NCBI GenBank assembly: GCA_947179485.1
Contig: OX359247.1
Coordinates: 46,287,131-46,351,130, forward strand
Reading direction: 5' to 3'
Length of the DNA: 64,000 nt
Source: Allacma fusca
Lineage: Eukaryota > Arthropoda > Collembola > Symphypleona > Sminthuridae
Shown here: one piece after another, positions 50,659 to 61,172 of the stretch
Layout of the letters: every line of letters starts with the position of its first letter
How positions within the stretch are numbered: position 1 is the stretch's first letter
Position numbers and translations under genes: made by a program
Notes under the pieces: generated by a model
What the model was told of the DNA's origin: nothing
What the model saw: only the letters and a program-made list of their open reading frames with translations
Databases searched by the model: none

Positions 50659-51421
50659 ATGCATTTAATAGTCCTGAACTTCTTGGCATGTGTTACTCTT
50701 GCAACTTTCGGTAATTGCGAGTCAGGACCGTTTCCTGATCGATCAATAAAAACCAGACAAGCTCATCATGCTGAAGGCTCGGAATCTTTTTCAAACCCCG
50801 TGGGTCAAGTGTCTGCTGGAGGGCAAAATGTTGACAAGTCCCTTCGGGAAATTCAAGAGGACCTGGCACGTCTTACGACCGCAGGATCCAATCTGCAAAA
50901 ACTGATTGGTCAAATGAGTGGGATTTTGAATAACAACGGCAAATCCAGCAGTAGCTCTCAATATAACGTGGCAGGCCGCGGATATTATCCCGTGGACAAT
51001 TTTGTCAAGTTCTACAAGACTACTTATGTGAGTGCACAAATGGGATAATTACATTCCAGTCTTTTTTCCAGTAACATAGTTTATCTAATCCAAATCCATA
51101 GTCACATGTATGTATTTATGTATATTTCCTCCAAATTATAATTTCTTGAAGATTTTTGTTAATTCGTCAAATTCTTATTATTACCAGGGTTACAGCGGAT
51201 ATCCGAACATAGCTGGGATTCCTTGTGCTGGTATCCCTACTGTCAATACAATTCCCACAATTCCAGTGCTGGTCAAACGAATCACGGCAGATACATCCTA
51301 CCTAATGGATTTGTACAATCGTGGAGTCGTTACTACAACCACAAGCGTTAATACTCACGTAGCTAATGCAGGCGTGAACACTGGTTTTGTGAATCCTCAC
51401 ATCGACCATCATCACAAATAA
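50659..51421 (+). CDS. Secreted protein of unrecognised family, 2 exons (paralogue D)
   Basis: Exons 50659-51027 and 51188-51421 (TAA) give 200 aa. The start ATG follows TTTTTAAA and opens a signal peptide (about 1-20, ending FGNC). The mature part contains HAEGSE, then an amphipathic helix (about residues 60-95; EIQEDLARLTTAGSN, then IGQMSGILNNNGK) with hydrophobics at heptad-like spacing. Next comes YYPVDNFVKFYKTTY at the exon end, and in exon 2 IAGIPCAGIPTV, KRITADT and YLMDLYNRG. A Thr/Ser-rich tail ends HIDHHHK. There is one Cys in the mature chain besides that at the signal boundary. The stop codon overlaps an AATAAA. I know no family with this layout. The close paralogue lies 3 kb downstream (54248-54955) with the same intron position and exon 1 length. 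A structural, cuticular or reproductive secreted protein is possible. Confidence 0.82.
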
Positions 51422-54108
51422 AATACCACAGTGGCGTTGTGTGAAATGCCGTCTTTAATGACAGCTACCGGTTAATTCATCCTATCTTATTATTCAGCTA
51501 TAATCTGTCAAATGTGGAATATGATTAACAGAATTTCACTTTTCATTTATTTCACTATTCCTAGTTCCCAAGTAGTACAGTATGTAATAAAAATGCTTTC
51601 GTTTGCACACTAATAATCATTTCCAAGAATTATTGCATTAAACTGTCTTGATGGAAATTTCATTAGAACTCTCATTCAGTATCTGAACCAATTGATTAAG
51701 TTGGCACAATAACTCGTTTACAATGTGTCCTATTTTGAATCCACTTACATATTGTAAGTTTAAGGAATGTACAAGCATGGGCGTATCACTTGATGCTAAA
51801 TATAGCAACTGTCAGCAAAGTTTTTGTTTTTCAGTACGAAATTCGTAGCCATGATTATTTTGAATATTTTTACAGCATTTTTCATGAAATTTGAACTGAA
51901 CTAGGAAAACGGTTTAAGTTCATTCGAATTGTTGAACATAGCCGGAATAATGGAGCAGTCGTTAACGCACGCATTGAAATTTTTGAAAATCATGTGTAGT
52001 TACCAAACCGTTTAGTTGGTAGCCTAAAATATCCACGTCGGGGAAATTTCAACGAGGCTGATATGTGATACAACCACAAACATTTCTACACTGAAAACCA
52101 CTACAGTTGCTGTTCTCCCTGTGGTGCATTCAATGGTTACCCGGGTACCGATTATCAGGGATGACATGAAAAGTTATCAACAGATCATGAGTGTAAAAGA
52201 ATATAAAGTTGTTGAAATTGCGTCAAAGGGTGGATCTGCAGGGATACCAGACATCCCCACTACTACATGTACTGTAATTACCTACATGACATTTTTTTCA
52301 ATGGACACTTAGTGCATTCCAAATTATTATTGGAATGATTTTACTTAACCTAGCACACACTGTATTTGTGTATTCTCTCATAATGAGATACATAAATGAA
52401 ATTTAAAATCAAAACTGAATAAAGGAGTATAACTTTACAGCCTATCGGAAGAATCCCGGGCTATCAATAGAAAATCATGCATATGAGTACTACTGGCATG
52501 GCGTTCGTAATTCCTTTTGTAGTTACTTTGCAAACTTTAATTAAATAAAGTTATAGACTGGTACGTCTCTGGGACTAACTTTTTAAAGGTTTGTGAGTGA
52601 ACTGTCACTTACATCCAAGACGCAATATAAACGAGTTAATGAACATACCATTTCTTAACACCTTATTATTAGTTGCTCAACACTTCAACGTTACGTTGAT
52701 TTTTAAATTCGTCCTTAATGTAACCCTGGATATGATTTGATTCCATCCTGTTTTTTGTAATTGTACGGTATTTATTAATAATTACATCTTTATAGAAGCC
52801 ATATGTTAACACATACTACACACAGCGCATCACTTGGGTACGGCAATGTTATACTTGGACCTGTGTCCGGGTCCAAAATATGGTTAGGCAAAGTTGAAAA
52901 TCGTACCTTATCCGGAACCTCAACGCGAGTAGTATAAATTATGAAATTTGGGAACCCGAACCTCAAGAATTTGAAAATAATGCGGACCCGTACATGAAAT
53001 ATACTGGTACCCAAAATATATCCGAAAAATTCCAGTTATTACCTTAATTTGACTGTATGTAAGATAAGACACATACCTTAGAATACCGTCCGGTTTCACT
53101 GGAAATGTAGTCAACGCGAATTTTCGATTGAAGTTACTTACCTGCGTAGGGTTTCACTTCCTGGTCAAATAAATAAAATTTTGAAAATTTTAGAATCATT
53201 TGATGTGTCATTTACACAAAAAGTGAGCGTTACATTAGTTTCAATTTAATACCATCTTCACCCGACCCTTAAACGTACCTCGTGCGAAGTCCCAGTTCAA
53301 TACTACATATAAAAACGTAACGCAAAAGCCCATAGTAAAACGTCTACACATTATTTAAAAATCAGAAAACCAAAATGATCTCTAAGTAAGCATTTCATAG
53401 GGAAAACATCACAAAGAACAGCAAATAAATTCATTCTGTAATAATTACATCCATGCTGACGTTGGCGTAAAAATTAAATTACAAATTCGGAGTGAGAGAC
53501 AGCACGCGTTTTAAGCATTTATTTGAAATCATTTGCAATCTAAAAATCCTACCCCAGCCCCAGAGTACATGCCATGAATGTATTAACAACATGTAACTAA
53601 TGATCCTCCCACGCAACTTCGTTGTAGACAAAATACGCATTCGTAATACGCATTCTTATTGTTCTCAGTCCCAAGAGTTAAGGACATTTGGAACATTATT
53701 ATTTATTACATTACATTTTACTGTAATGGTATTTAATTTTTACTGATAAAAGACATAAGTACACACGTTTGTCCATTGCAAATCTAGCAGCGGAAAGTAA
53801 GTATGTACCTATATAGAAAACGATGCATCAAATCATTTTGATCTAGCTGGAAGAGGTATGAGGTATGACCATGTGTTAAATTATGTGAGAACATAAATTA
53901 TATCTTTATTTCACACAAGTTAAATTACCTAGCATACAGTATGTACATGGAACATGTGGAAGGAAAGTAGGAACAGTGGACAGTAGTAATATCTCTTCTT
54001 TTCAAAACCGCCATCTTTACACAGAGCGAGTTATCTTATTATCTGCATAATTAAATCTATCTGTACTCAATTTTCCCCACATAATGTTCTTTACAGAACT
54101 GGAGCAAG
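51422..54108. other. Region between the two paralogous secreted-protein genes
   Basis: Contains the gene D 3' UTR; AATAAA signals overlap its stop codon and recur near 51587. No third intact copy was found. At about 52050-52100 the sequence ATACAACCACAAACATTTCT faintly recalls the Thr-rich end of exon 2, and 52121-52312 is open, but the similarity is too weak to call a pseudogene. 52800-53160 has a run of GGTACC/GGACC/GAACC-like words that may be a decayed repeat. Confidence 0.4.
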
Positions 54109-54135
54109 TATAAATTACTCCAAACATATCGCAGT
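54109..54135 (+). promoter_or_regulatory. Putative TATA box and initiator of secreted-protein gene E
   Basis: AGTATAAATT with TATAAA at 54109-54114, and CAGT at 54132-54135. The arrangement resembles that of gene D, about 110-140 bases before the start codon. A second TATAAATA at 54198 is closer to the ATG and would leave a very short leader. Confidence 0.35.
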
Positions 54136-54247
54136 AATTGCACAAATATTTCAGCTTCAGGAGTAGAGAAGATCTATACGAATTGTTTCAAAAGAGGTAT
54201 AAATATTAAAAAGAAATTCCAAAACATTTTGAAAAATCATTTTGAAA

Positions 54248-54955
54248 ATGCTGGCTTCAAGATTTACTGCTGTGTTGGCCCTTGTTGCCCTTGTCACGTT
54301 GGGAAACTGCCAGACCCAGCCTTCCGCTGAACGATTATTGAAAACGAGACAAGTTGATCATGCTGAAGGCTCGGAAATTTTTTCAAGTCCTGGAGGTCAT
54401 TCGGCTAATGGTGGAAAGGCTGACGAGAAGTCTCTCCTTGAAATTCAAGAAGACTTAGCTCGCCTTACGACCGCAGGATCCAATCTGAAAAACTTAATTG
54501 GGCAAATGAGTGGTATTTTGAATAACAATGGCAAACCCACAGGAAGCGCTCAATATAACGTAGTGGGTGGTTACTATCCCGTGGACAACTTCGTCAAATT
54601 CTACAAGACAACTTATGTGAGTTTGTGCTGATTTTGAATTTTTAAGGGATGGAGTTAAAATAATGATATTGGATATTTTGACTATTTATGGCGTACTAAA
54701 ACATTTAAGGGTTTCCCAATATTTGTCTAATTTTAGGGTTACAATGGGTATCCACAAATAGCTGGAATTCCCTGTGCTGGAATTCCCACGGTCACCACTG
54801 CCCCCACGATTCCGGTACTCATTAAAAGAATCACCGCGGATACGACTTATTTGATGGATCTTTACAACCGAGGACCCGTTGCCACCTCCACTAGTTTCAA
54901 CTCCCATGTTGCTAATACAGGAGTTAATACCGGACTGGTTCTGACTCACCACTGA
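54248..54955 (+). CDS. Secreted protein of unrecognised family, 2 exons (paralogue E)
   Basis: Exons 54248-54616 and 54737-54955 (TGA) give 195 aa. The signal peptide MLASRFTAVLALVALVTLGNC is followed by a mature chain closely following paralogue D. Shared blocks are HAEGSE, the EIQEDLARLTTAGSN helix, IGQMSGILNNNGK, YYPVDNFVKFYKTTY, IAGIPCAGIPTV, KRITADT and YLMDLYNRG, then HVAN.GVNTG. Exon 1 is exactly as long as in D (369 bp) and the phase-0 intron is at the same codon. The tail is shorter and ends VLTHH. Divergence is concentrated at the signal peptide, residues 21-33 and the C-terminus, so the core is under constraint. Function is unknown. A young BEL/Pao retrotransposon has inserted about 300 bp downstream. 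Confidence 0.83.
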
Positions 54956-55256
54956 AAATATAGAACCTTTTGACATGACATCTCTTAATTATACTTTAGG
55001 CTATCTCTGGAGTATAACATTTAAATTGATTCTTTCATGTAGACTTAATTCCCACCATCATTTTTGGGATCTTCCTATAGTAGTATAATATCCAAAATAA
55101 TAATTTACAAAAATATTCTGCATAATCATTGTTTAATACAAATTTCAAAGATGAAGTTAGTATTTCTTTCACAGTCGTGTATTTCTACCGGAGATCGGAA
55201 CTTAAATATAGATTAGTATACCGTTATTGCTTATAAAGCATACACTTTGCAAATTC
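54956..55256. other. 3' flank of secreted-protein gene E up to the retrotransposon
   Basis: About 300 bases of AT-rich sequence, probably the 3' UTR and flank of gene E. No further feature is seen. Confidence 0.4.
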
Positions 55257-55261
55257 TATGG
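55257..55261. repeat. Target-site duplication of the BEL/Pao element, left copy
   Basis: TATGG immediately outside the left LTR, repeated exactly at 63343-63347. Confidence 0.9.
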
Positions 55262-56062
55262 TGTCGCCAACAAACCGGGGACGACACCGAACCCGGCCGT
55301 CGAAAGCTCAGTGAGATATGACATAGACAAAAAATTACAGCTGTAGGAAGAAACTCACTAATTACTTTCAAACCTACCATGTAAGGAAAATGAATGGGTG
55401 TAGGAATCCACTAGGTGTTTCTGAACAGTAAAAGTAACCTCTTTAATTAAATAATAAACAAAATATTTATACACAAAAATATTCCCCAAACTTATTCTTC
55501 AAAAACTCAACTATTCTCTGAATTGTAATTATCTCAGTATGAAACTAATTCATTATAAAATTATTAAACCCAAATTCACTTTAACTTTGAAAATAATAAA
55601 ATTAATTAAACCAACAAATTAATATAAAATAACAGCCTATTTGGTTTACAAGGAATCAGGTAAGTGCAGAGAGATTTACAAGTCACCTTGACTCTCTGAC
55701 TTCAGGACGCTGAATAATTTCCTTCTGGAACTTCACCTTCCAAATTCACTCCGGAGTGAAGTTCCATTACCTTACAACGTAATTCCCTTTACCATCATCG
55801 TTACAATAATTAACATTAACATTCCTTTCTTTTCTATTCTTAACTATGTAACGACCACCAGTAACATTATTAGAATCATAACGTTCATTGTGAACACCTG
55901 CAGTAACACCTGCAGCACACTTAACGTCAGCACGGTCGCCCTAAACTCCAGAAATAACTTCCACTACCTCCATAACCTTCTCATTGGTTAGCTTCGACTC
56001 CACAGCCTTAGGCAAGTCACGTAGACTTTTATCTGACGTCTGAGCTGCGTTGGTCGACGACA
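55262..56062 (-). repeat. 3' LTR of the BEL/Pao element (801 bp)
   Basis: Direct repeat of 62542-63342. It starts TGTCGCCAAC and ends CGACGACA on the plus strand. The last 41 codons of the pol frame run into this LTR and stop at 55941. Confidence 0.95.
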
Positions 56063-59000
56063 TAGTCCCCCCCGGTGAGGGGCTACACTCACCCTCTCGT
56101 GGTTGGAGGTCCAAAACGCAGATCTTCGTCACAGGACGTTTGTAGATTCCCGTTTGAGTCTTCAGAGTCACGACTCTGACTATGCCGTCACTTCCTGGAT
56201 GAATTTCAGTTACTATCCCTTTTGGCCAACAATTCCTTGGAAGAGATGAATCCGCTAATATGGCAATGTCCCCCACTTCCACTGGCTTGGTAATCTTGAA
56301 CCATTTATCTTGTCGATTAAGAACCGGAAGATACTCCCGTACCCACCTGGACCAAAACTTATCCGCTAAGTACTGCGAAATCCTCCACTGCTTACGATGA
56401 TAAAATTCATCTTTGGAAAATACACCCGGCGGCTGAACTCTCTCCCAAATGGTGATAGGATCCGACTGCAATCCGGATTGCATTATTAGGAAGTGACTGG
56501 GAGTTAATGCCTCTGTTTCGTCCGGGTATATAGGTACGTCCGTCAGCGGATGCCTGTTGACAATCGCCTCAGCCTCACATAGCAGTGTATGCAAAACCTC
56601 TTCCTTCGGAACTGCTTCCTCTAACACAGCTTTCAAAGTTCTCTTTATTGACCCCACCATTCGCTCCCAAACTCCGCCCATATGAGGTGAGTATGGAGGA
56701 ATAAATTTCCACTCGATTCCTTTTGCTGCCAAATATTCCTGAATCTTGGTCTGGTCCAACTGCTCATGTGCCTCACGAAGCTCCCTCTCGGCACCCCTGA
56801 AGTTCGTCCCGTTGTCGGAAATTATTTTCTCGGGCTTCCCTCTTCTGGCGATAAATCTTCGTAGAGCCATGATGGCTGAATCTGTGGAGAGGGAGGCTGC
56901 CAATTCGATATGTACAGCACGAACCGACAAGCAGGTAAACAATGCGCCCCAGCGCTTCTCTCGTCTCCTCCCAATTGTAACCTCCATTGGACCAAAGAAA
57001 TCAAGCCCTGCAACAGTAAAGGGGCGGTCGAATTTGGTTACCCGATACTCCGGAAGTTGTCCCATCATAGTCGGCTTCGGTTGTACTTTGTCATTGCGAC
57101 ACTTCTGGCAGTTTCCCTCAGCAAATTGGACTGCCTTTCTTACTCCAGGGATCCAATACCGCTGGCTAATGTCATTGATGACCGTACTCTGTCCCTGATG
57201 GTTTGCTTGCTCATGGTAATAAGCAATTATAAGCCGTGTGTACGGGTGCTGAGGTTTTAACATAATGGGATGCATTGCAACAACTGATACTGTTGGAGAC
57301 TTTTGAAGTCTGCCTTGCAACCGAATTACTCCATTTTCGTCAGCAAAGCAAGGCCATTTGGTAGGCATAACAGGACTCCGGAGTCCGACCTCGCTGTCAC
57401 GTTGAGCCAGCTTGATACACATTACTTCCGCAGCCACATATTCCCGTACTTTTAATGGTCCCCTCAGCTTTGCTTTCCTACAATTAGCCACAAAACGTAA
57501 AATCCATGCTACCACACGATGCAGACGAATTAAACCAGACAATTTAGTGAACAATCCATGGGTACTGCTTATACCCACTAAAAGAAGGGTCTCTTTCTTT
57601 AGCTCAAATAATGCTGGATCAATCTGCTTCTTCTCGGCTTCAACGGGCCATGTACATTTTTCCTGGACAAGAAATCTTGGCCCTTCAAACCACAACTCTG
57701 AGTCCACATCCTTGTCTCGAGTGGCAAAGTCCGCAGTGTTCAGCTCCGACGGCACCCAGTTCCATTGTTCCGCTTCTGAAGATTCTTCTATTTCCCCAAC
57801 TCTATTAGCAACAAATGTCTGAAATTTACGGGCATCGGAACGGAGCCAGGTGAGTACAATCTGTGAGTCCGTCCAGTAATTCGTAGAAGAAATGATAAAC
57901 TCATGCCCTGTTAGTACCGTCTTCGCTAGCCTCACTGCCATCACAGCTGCCATCAACTCCAGTCGAGGAATGGTAACGAACTTGAGAGGAGCCACTTTAC
58001 TCTTCGCAATAACAAAGGCTGTCTTAAAAGAACTCGGAGTCTCAAACCTAAAGTATGCCACGGCTGCATATCCTTGCTCACTGGCATCGCAGAAAATGTG
58101 AAGTTCAGCTCGGAGAATGGAATCCGGATTCCAGCCATAGCACCGTGGTATACTAATGCTGGCAATTACGTCCAATCTCCTCCTAAAAGCTTCCCACTTT
58201 TGTACCAGAAGTTCCGGAATTGCTTCGTCCCAAGTCAAATCAGTCCTCCAGATTTCCTGTAGTAAGAACTTCCCTCTGATTGTGAGATGACTGGCCATAC
58301 CGAGCGGGTCAAACACAGACATTAAAATTCCCAAAAATTCCCTCTTGGTTGGAGGGCGATCAAGCTTCATGATGGCGTCATCCACACGATGGAACTTCAA
58401 ATTAAAATTCAATGTATCTAAGTTTGGATCCCATGATAATCCAAGAATTCTTTCTTGCGGAAGCCCTAATACAATGTCAAGGTCCTTGACATTCTCAGCC
58501 CGAAGGTGAGGAGGAATCCAATCTAGTAACTCTCGGTCGTTCGTCAGCCAACTGCACATTTTGAAGCCTCCATATGTGTGAATGTTATAGACTTCTTGAA
58601 CCCGATTCTTGGCTTCCCTAACGTCCCGAAAACTAGTGAGATAGTTGTCCATATAATGCTGTTGGAGAATTGCATGGACTGCTCCTGGAAAGCGGTTCCC
58701 AAACTGCCCCGCATTGAAATCTCTGACATACTGAGCAGAGCACGGAGAGGATTTTGCTCCAAAAATCATTGAATTCATTAGATATTCATCTGGTGGACGA
58801 TCCCGATCCATACCTCTCCAAAGAAATCTCTGGGCTGCCTGGTCCTCTTCACAAAGTTTTATTTGGGGAAACATCTCCTTAATATCCCCAGTAACTGCCA
58901 CTGCATAGTGTCGAAAATTGAAAAGATGTCCGGGGAGCGCTGTCAAAAAATCCGGTCCTGCCATAAGAGCGTCATTAAGGGAAATTCCACAACTTTTAGC

Positions 59001-61058
59001 AGCTGCGTCGAACACGAGCCTCATCTTGTCCGGTTTGTTCGGATTCACAACGGCGAAGTGAGGAAGATACCAGAGCTTGGGACTGTCCGCAACTATTTCC
59101 TCCGGTGTCAACTTACGGGCGTATCCTTTCTCCAGGAATCCCTCCATCTGGGTGGAATATCGCGCGGCATAGGCAGGGTCACGATCCATCTTCCGCTCAA
59201 TTCCCTTCAGGCGTTTCAGAGCCATGGTTCTGCTCTCTGGAAGTTGTGGTTCGTCATGTTTCCAGAGCAGCCCCGTTTCATAACGGTCCTCCAGCTTTCG
59301 TGTTGTCTCTCTTAGAATCTTCCGGGCGCGCACATCCTCCTTCGACTCTAGTCTGCAAGAGCCAGGCTTTGTCCCAAATGATTCGAGGGAAAAATAGTCT
59401 CTGACTAACCTGTGGATGGAAGTGTCTTCCTGCTCCGAATTAATTTGGAATGTAAATTCTTCTTTACATGAATTAAAATCCTTGGGCAATCTACCATGTA
59501 CAACCCAACCCAACATGGTCTCGGATAGCACAGGTGCATTAGCAGGTCCTTCCACAATCTTCCTGGGTGCAATTAATTTATGATTGTCCATGCCTACTAA
59601 CAGCTTCGGGCTTCCAGCAATGTACTCCGGAGTGCATTGACGGAGGTGCTTCCATCGCTTTCTCGCCTCCGGAGAATTAATTATTTGTGCAGGTAAGTCC
59701 AGTCCCACTATGGTTCTAGCATTCTGAATTTGAAAGCACTTATCTTCATTTTTCCCAGCAATTGAAAAAGATACGCGTTGTGAAGAGGAGTCCTTGTGAG
59801 CAATCCCATGAGCCCACTGCATTGACAAAGGATCCGATTTCCCCTTGAGTCCCAACTGCCTGGCCAGCTCAGCATCAACCAGAGTGCAGGTAGCTCCATC
59901 ATCAAAGAGAGCATTGCAGACAACTTCGCCTCTAGGTCCTCTCACACGTACTGCTGCTACCTTCAAGAGCACGGAGAATTTTTGAGATGCACTCTGTACT
60001 GCTGACACTACTTCCTTCCGGTCAGGCTTGGCTCTTGCGTCCTCATGGAATGGCTTCGAATCCACTGACTTGAGCTCCGGAGCCGCAGACTGTTTCGGCT
60101 TGAACACTTTGTGGAGTAGTGGATTATGTGGTAACTTGCATCCATCTTTACCACACTCTCTCTTGGTGGGGCATTTATTGCAACCGTGTCCCTTCTTCAG
60201 GCAGCCATAACATAGTTTGAGATTCGCAATCTTCTTCCATCGTTCAAGTACTTCATCCCCTAAGAATACCTTGCACTTCACTACCAAATGTTCAGCCCCT
60301 TTACAGTATGGACAGGAGCCTGGTTGAGCTGGCGTTGTCAAGGGGCTCTCCTGAGACGAGTCTTCACCAGTCGTTCCCACCATCTCCTTCTTCTTGTCCG
60401 AGGCCTTTGGAAACCGGTCTCCAGGTTTGTCCCTGCGTTTGGACTCCGCTGGTTTGAAATCCGTCTTCGTTAATTGTACTAGCTGAGCCATGTCCCACAG
60501 CCAAGTAGCGAAGGCCTGTAAATCTGACCGTCCCCATGACCTGGCCTGATTAACCCAATATAATTTATAATTGGGTGGTAGCTTTGCCAAAAGTTTCTTC
60601 ACGAGCATTGGGTTGGCTAAGTGCTCCTCTTTCCGCAGGCTGATCATTGTAGCAACCATGTTCTTCACAATACTACAGAAGTCCATCATCGACTCTGGCT
60701 TGTCTTCACGCACGATTACAGCTGTCTCCGCCTTCGCAATCATTGACCCAATGATATCCTCCGGCTGACCAAAATGGAACTCCAGGGTTCTGAGGATTTC
60801 TGGAACGTTCTCTGGAGTCACCAGAAGAGCTTGCACCACATCACGGGCCTTGCCTCGTAGGCACTTCTGGAGTCGGGACAGGTTCTCGTCATTCGAGAAA
60901 CGACAAGAGTTCGTTGAACGCAGGAACGTTGCAGCGAAGTTTGCCCACTCCTCAGCTTCGCCACTAAATAATGGTAAATCCCGTTGCATCGCCTGCCTTG
61001 CCATAAAAGTTCTGGTCTCGTCACTACCACCTGCAATCCTTGGCACTATCACCGCCAT
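55941..61058 (-). CDS. BEL/Pao polyprotein: gag C-half, protease, RT, RNase H, integrase
   Basis: 1705 codons. Order (approximate residues): a DUF1759-type gag domain (25-170), two zinc knuckles (248-262 CPYCKGAEHLVVKC, 283-296 CYGCLKKGHGCNKC), and an aspartic protease with LFDDGATCTLVD (383-395). Reverse transcriptase follows (640-850) with AVTGDIKEMFPQI as the first catalytic Asp and YMDN at 802-805 where the family has YxDD. Then come RNase H (985-1115; FCDAS, WTDSQ), an HHCC zinc-binding domain (about 1279-1325), integrase core with the D, D, E set (GLDFFGP, SDNGTNF, GGVWERMV) and a C-terminal DUF5641-like domain. It copies and integrates the element through an RNA intermediate. The frame is the same as that of the upstream 423-codon ORF, separated by one TGA and 37 open codons. 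A product starting at this Met would lack the N-terminal gag coiled coil. Confidence 0.93.
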   Translation of the reverse strand: MAVIVPRIAGGSDETRTFMARQAMQRDLPLFSGEAEEWANFAATFLRSTNSCRFSNDENLSRLQKCLRGKARDVVQALLVTPENVPEILRTLEFHFGQPEDIIGSMIAKAETAVIVREDKPESMMDFCSIVKNMVATMISLRKEEHLANPMLVKKLLAKLPPNYKLYWVNQARSWGRSDLQAFATWLWDMAQLVQLTKTDFKPAESKRRDKPGDRFPKASDKKKEMVGTTGEDSSQESPLTTPAQPGSCPYCKGAEHLVVKCKVFLGDEVLERWKKIANLKLCYGCLKKGHGCNKCPTKRECGKDGCKLPHNPLLHKVFKPKQSAAPELKSVDSKPFHEDARAKPDRKEVVSAVQSASQKFSVLLKVAAVRVRGPRGEVVCNALFDDGATCTLVDAELARQLGLKGKSDPLSMQWAHGIAHKDSSSQRVSFSIAGKNEDKCFQIQNARTIVGLDLPAQIINSPEARKRWKHLRQCTPEYIAGSPKLLVGMDNHKLIAPRKIVEGPANAPVLSETMLGWVVHGRLPKDFNSCKEEFTFQINSEQEDTSIHRLVRDYFSLESFGTKPGSCRLESKEDVRARKILRETTRKLEDRYETGLLWKHDEPQLPESRTMALKRLKGIERKMDRDPAYAARYSTQMEGFLEKGYARKLTPEEIVADSPKLWYLPHFAVVNPNKPDKMRLVFDAAAKSCGISLNDALMAGPDFLTALPGHLFNFRHYAVAVTGDIKEMFPQIKLCEEDQAAQRFLWRGMDRDRPPDEYLMNSMIFGAKSSPCSAQYVRDFNAGQFGNRFPGAVHAILQQHYMDNYLTSFRDVREAKNRVQEVYNIHTYGGFKMCSWLTNDRELLDWIPPHLRAENVKDLDIVLGLPQERILGLSWDPNLDTLNFNLKFHRVDDAIMKLDRPPTKREFLGILMSVFDPLGMASHLTIRGKFLLQEIWRTDLTWDEAIPELLVQKWEAFRRRLDVIASISIPRCYGWNPDSILRAELHIFCDASEQGYAAVAYFRFETPSSFKTAFVIAKSKVAPLKFVTIPRLELMAAVMAVRLAKTVLTGHEFIISSTNYWTDSQIVLTWLRSDARKFQTFVANRVGEIEESSEAEQWNWVPSELNTADFATRDKDVDSELWFEGPRFLVQEKCTWPVEAEKKQIDPALFELKKETLLLVGISSTHGLFTKLSGLIRLHRVVAWILRFVANCRKAKLRGPLKVREYVAAEVMCIKLAQRDSEVGLRSPVMPTKWPCFADENGVIRLQGRLQKSPTVSVVAMHPIMLKPQHPYTRLIIAYYHEQANHQGQSTVINDISQRYWIPGVRKAVQFAEGNCQKCRNDKVQPKPTMMGQLPEYRVTKFDRPFTVAGLDFFGPMEVTIGRRREKRWGALFTCLSVRAVHIELAASLSTDSAIMALRRFIARRGKPEKIISDNGTNFRGAERELREAHEQLDQTKIQEYLAAKGIEWKFIPPYSPHMGGVWERMVGSIKRTLKAVLEEAVPKEEVLHTLLCEAEAIVNRHPLTDVPIYPDETEALTPSHFLIMQSGLQSDPITIWERVQPPGVFSKDEFYHRKQWRISQYLADKFWSRWVREYLPVLNRQDKWFKITKPVEVGDIAILADSSLPRNCWPKGIVTEIHPGSDGIVRVVTLKTQTGIYKRPVTKICVLDLQPREGECSPSPGGTMSSTNAAQTSDKSLRDLPKAVESKLTNEKVMEVVEVISGV
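56063..56073 (-). other. Polypurine tract of the BEL/Pao element
   Basis: On the minus strand seven Gs and an A lie three bases before the 3' LTR. This is the expected position for plus-strand DNA priming. Confidence 0.75.
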
Positions 61059-61169
61059 GCAAGATGTAAGTCGGTCCAGTATTTGATTTACTTCTGCTGG
61101 AGCGTTGGAACTTGATAATGGCGGTTGCGGCGGGGTTGGTTGTTGTTGTATATGTACCTGTCTATTTGT

Positions 61170-61172
61170 TCA
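61170..61172 (-). other. In-frame TGA separating the two halves of the gag-pol frame
   Basis: Context on the minus strand is GCAACT TGA ACAAAT. The 37 codons after it are open, Pro/Gln-rich and lead in frame into the polyprotein ATG at 61058. All other 2165 codons between 62441 and 55941 are open. Confidence 0.9.

Noticed and set aside
52050..52312. Possible third, broken copy of the D/E secreted-protein family
   Set aside because: Only a short Thr-codon-rich stretch (ACAACCACAA) resembles exon 2; none of the conserved blocks is present.
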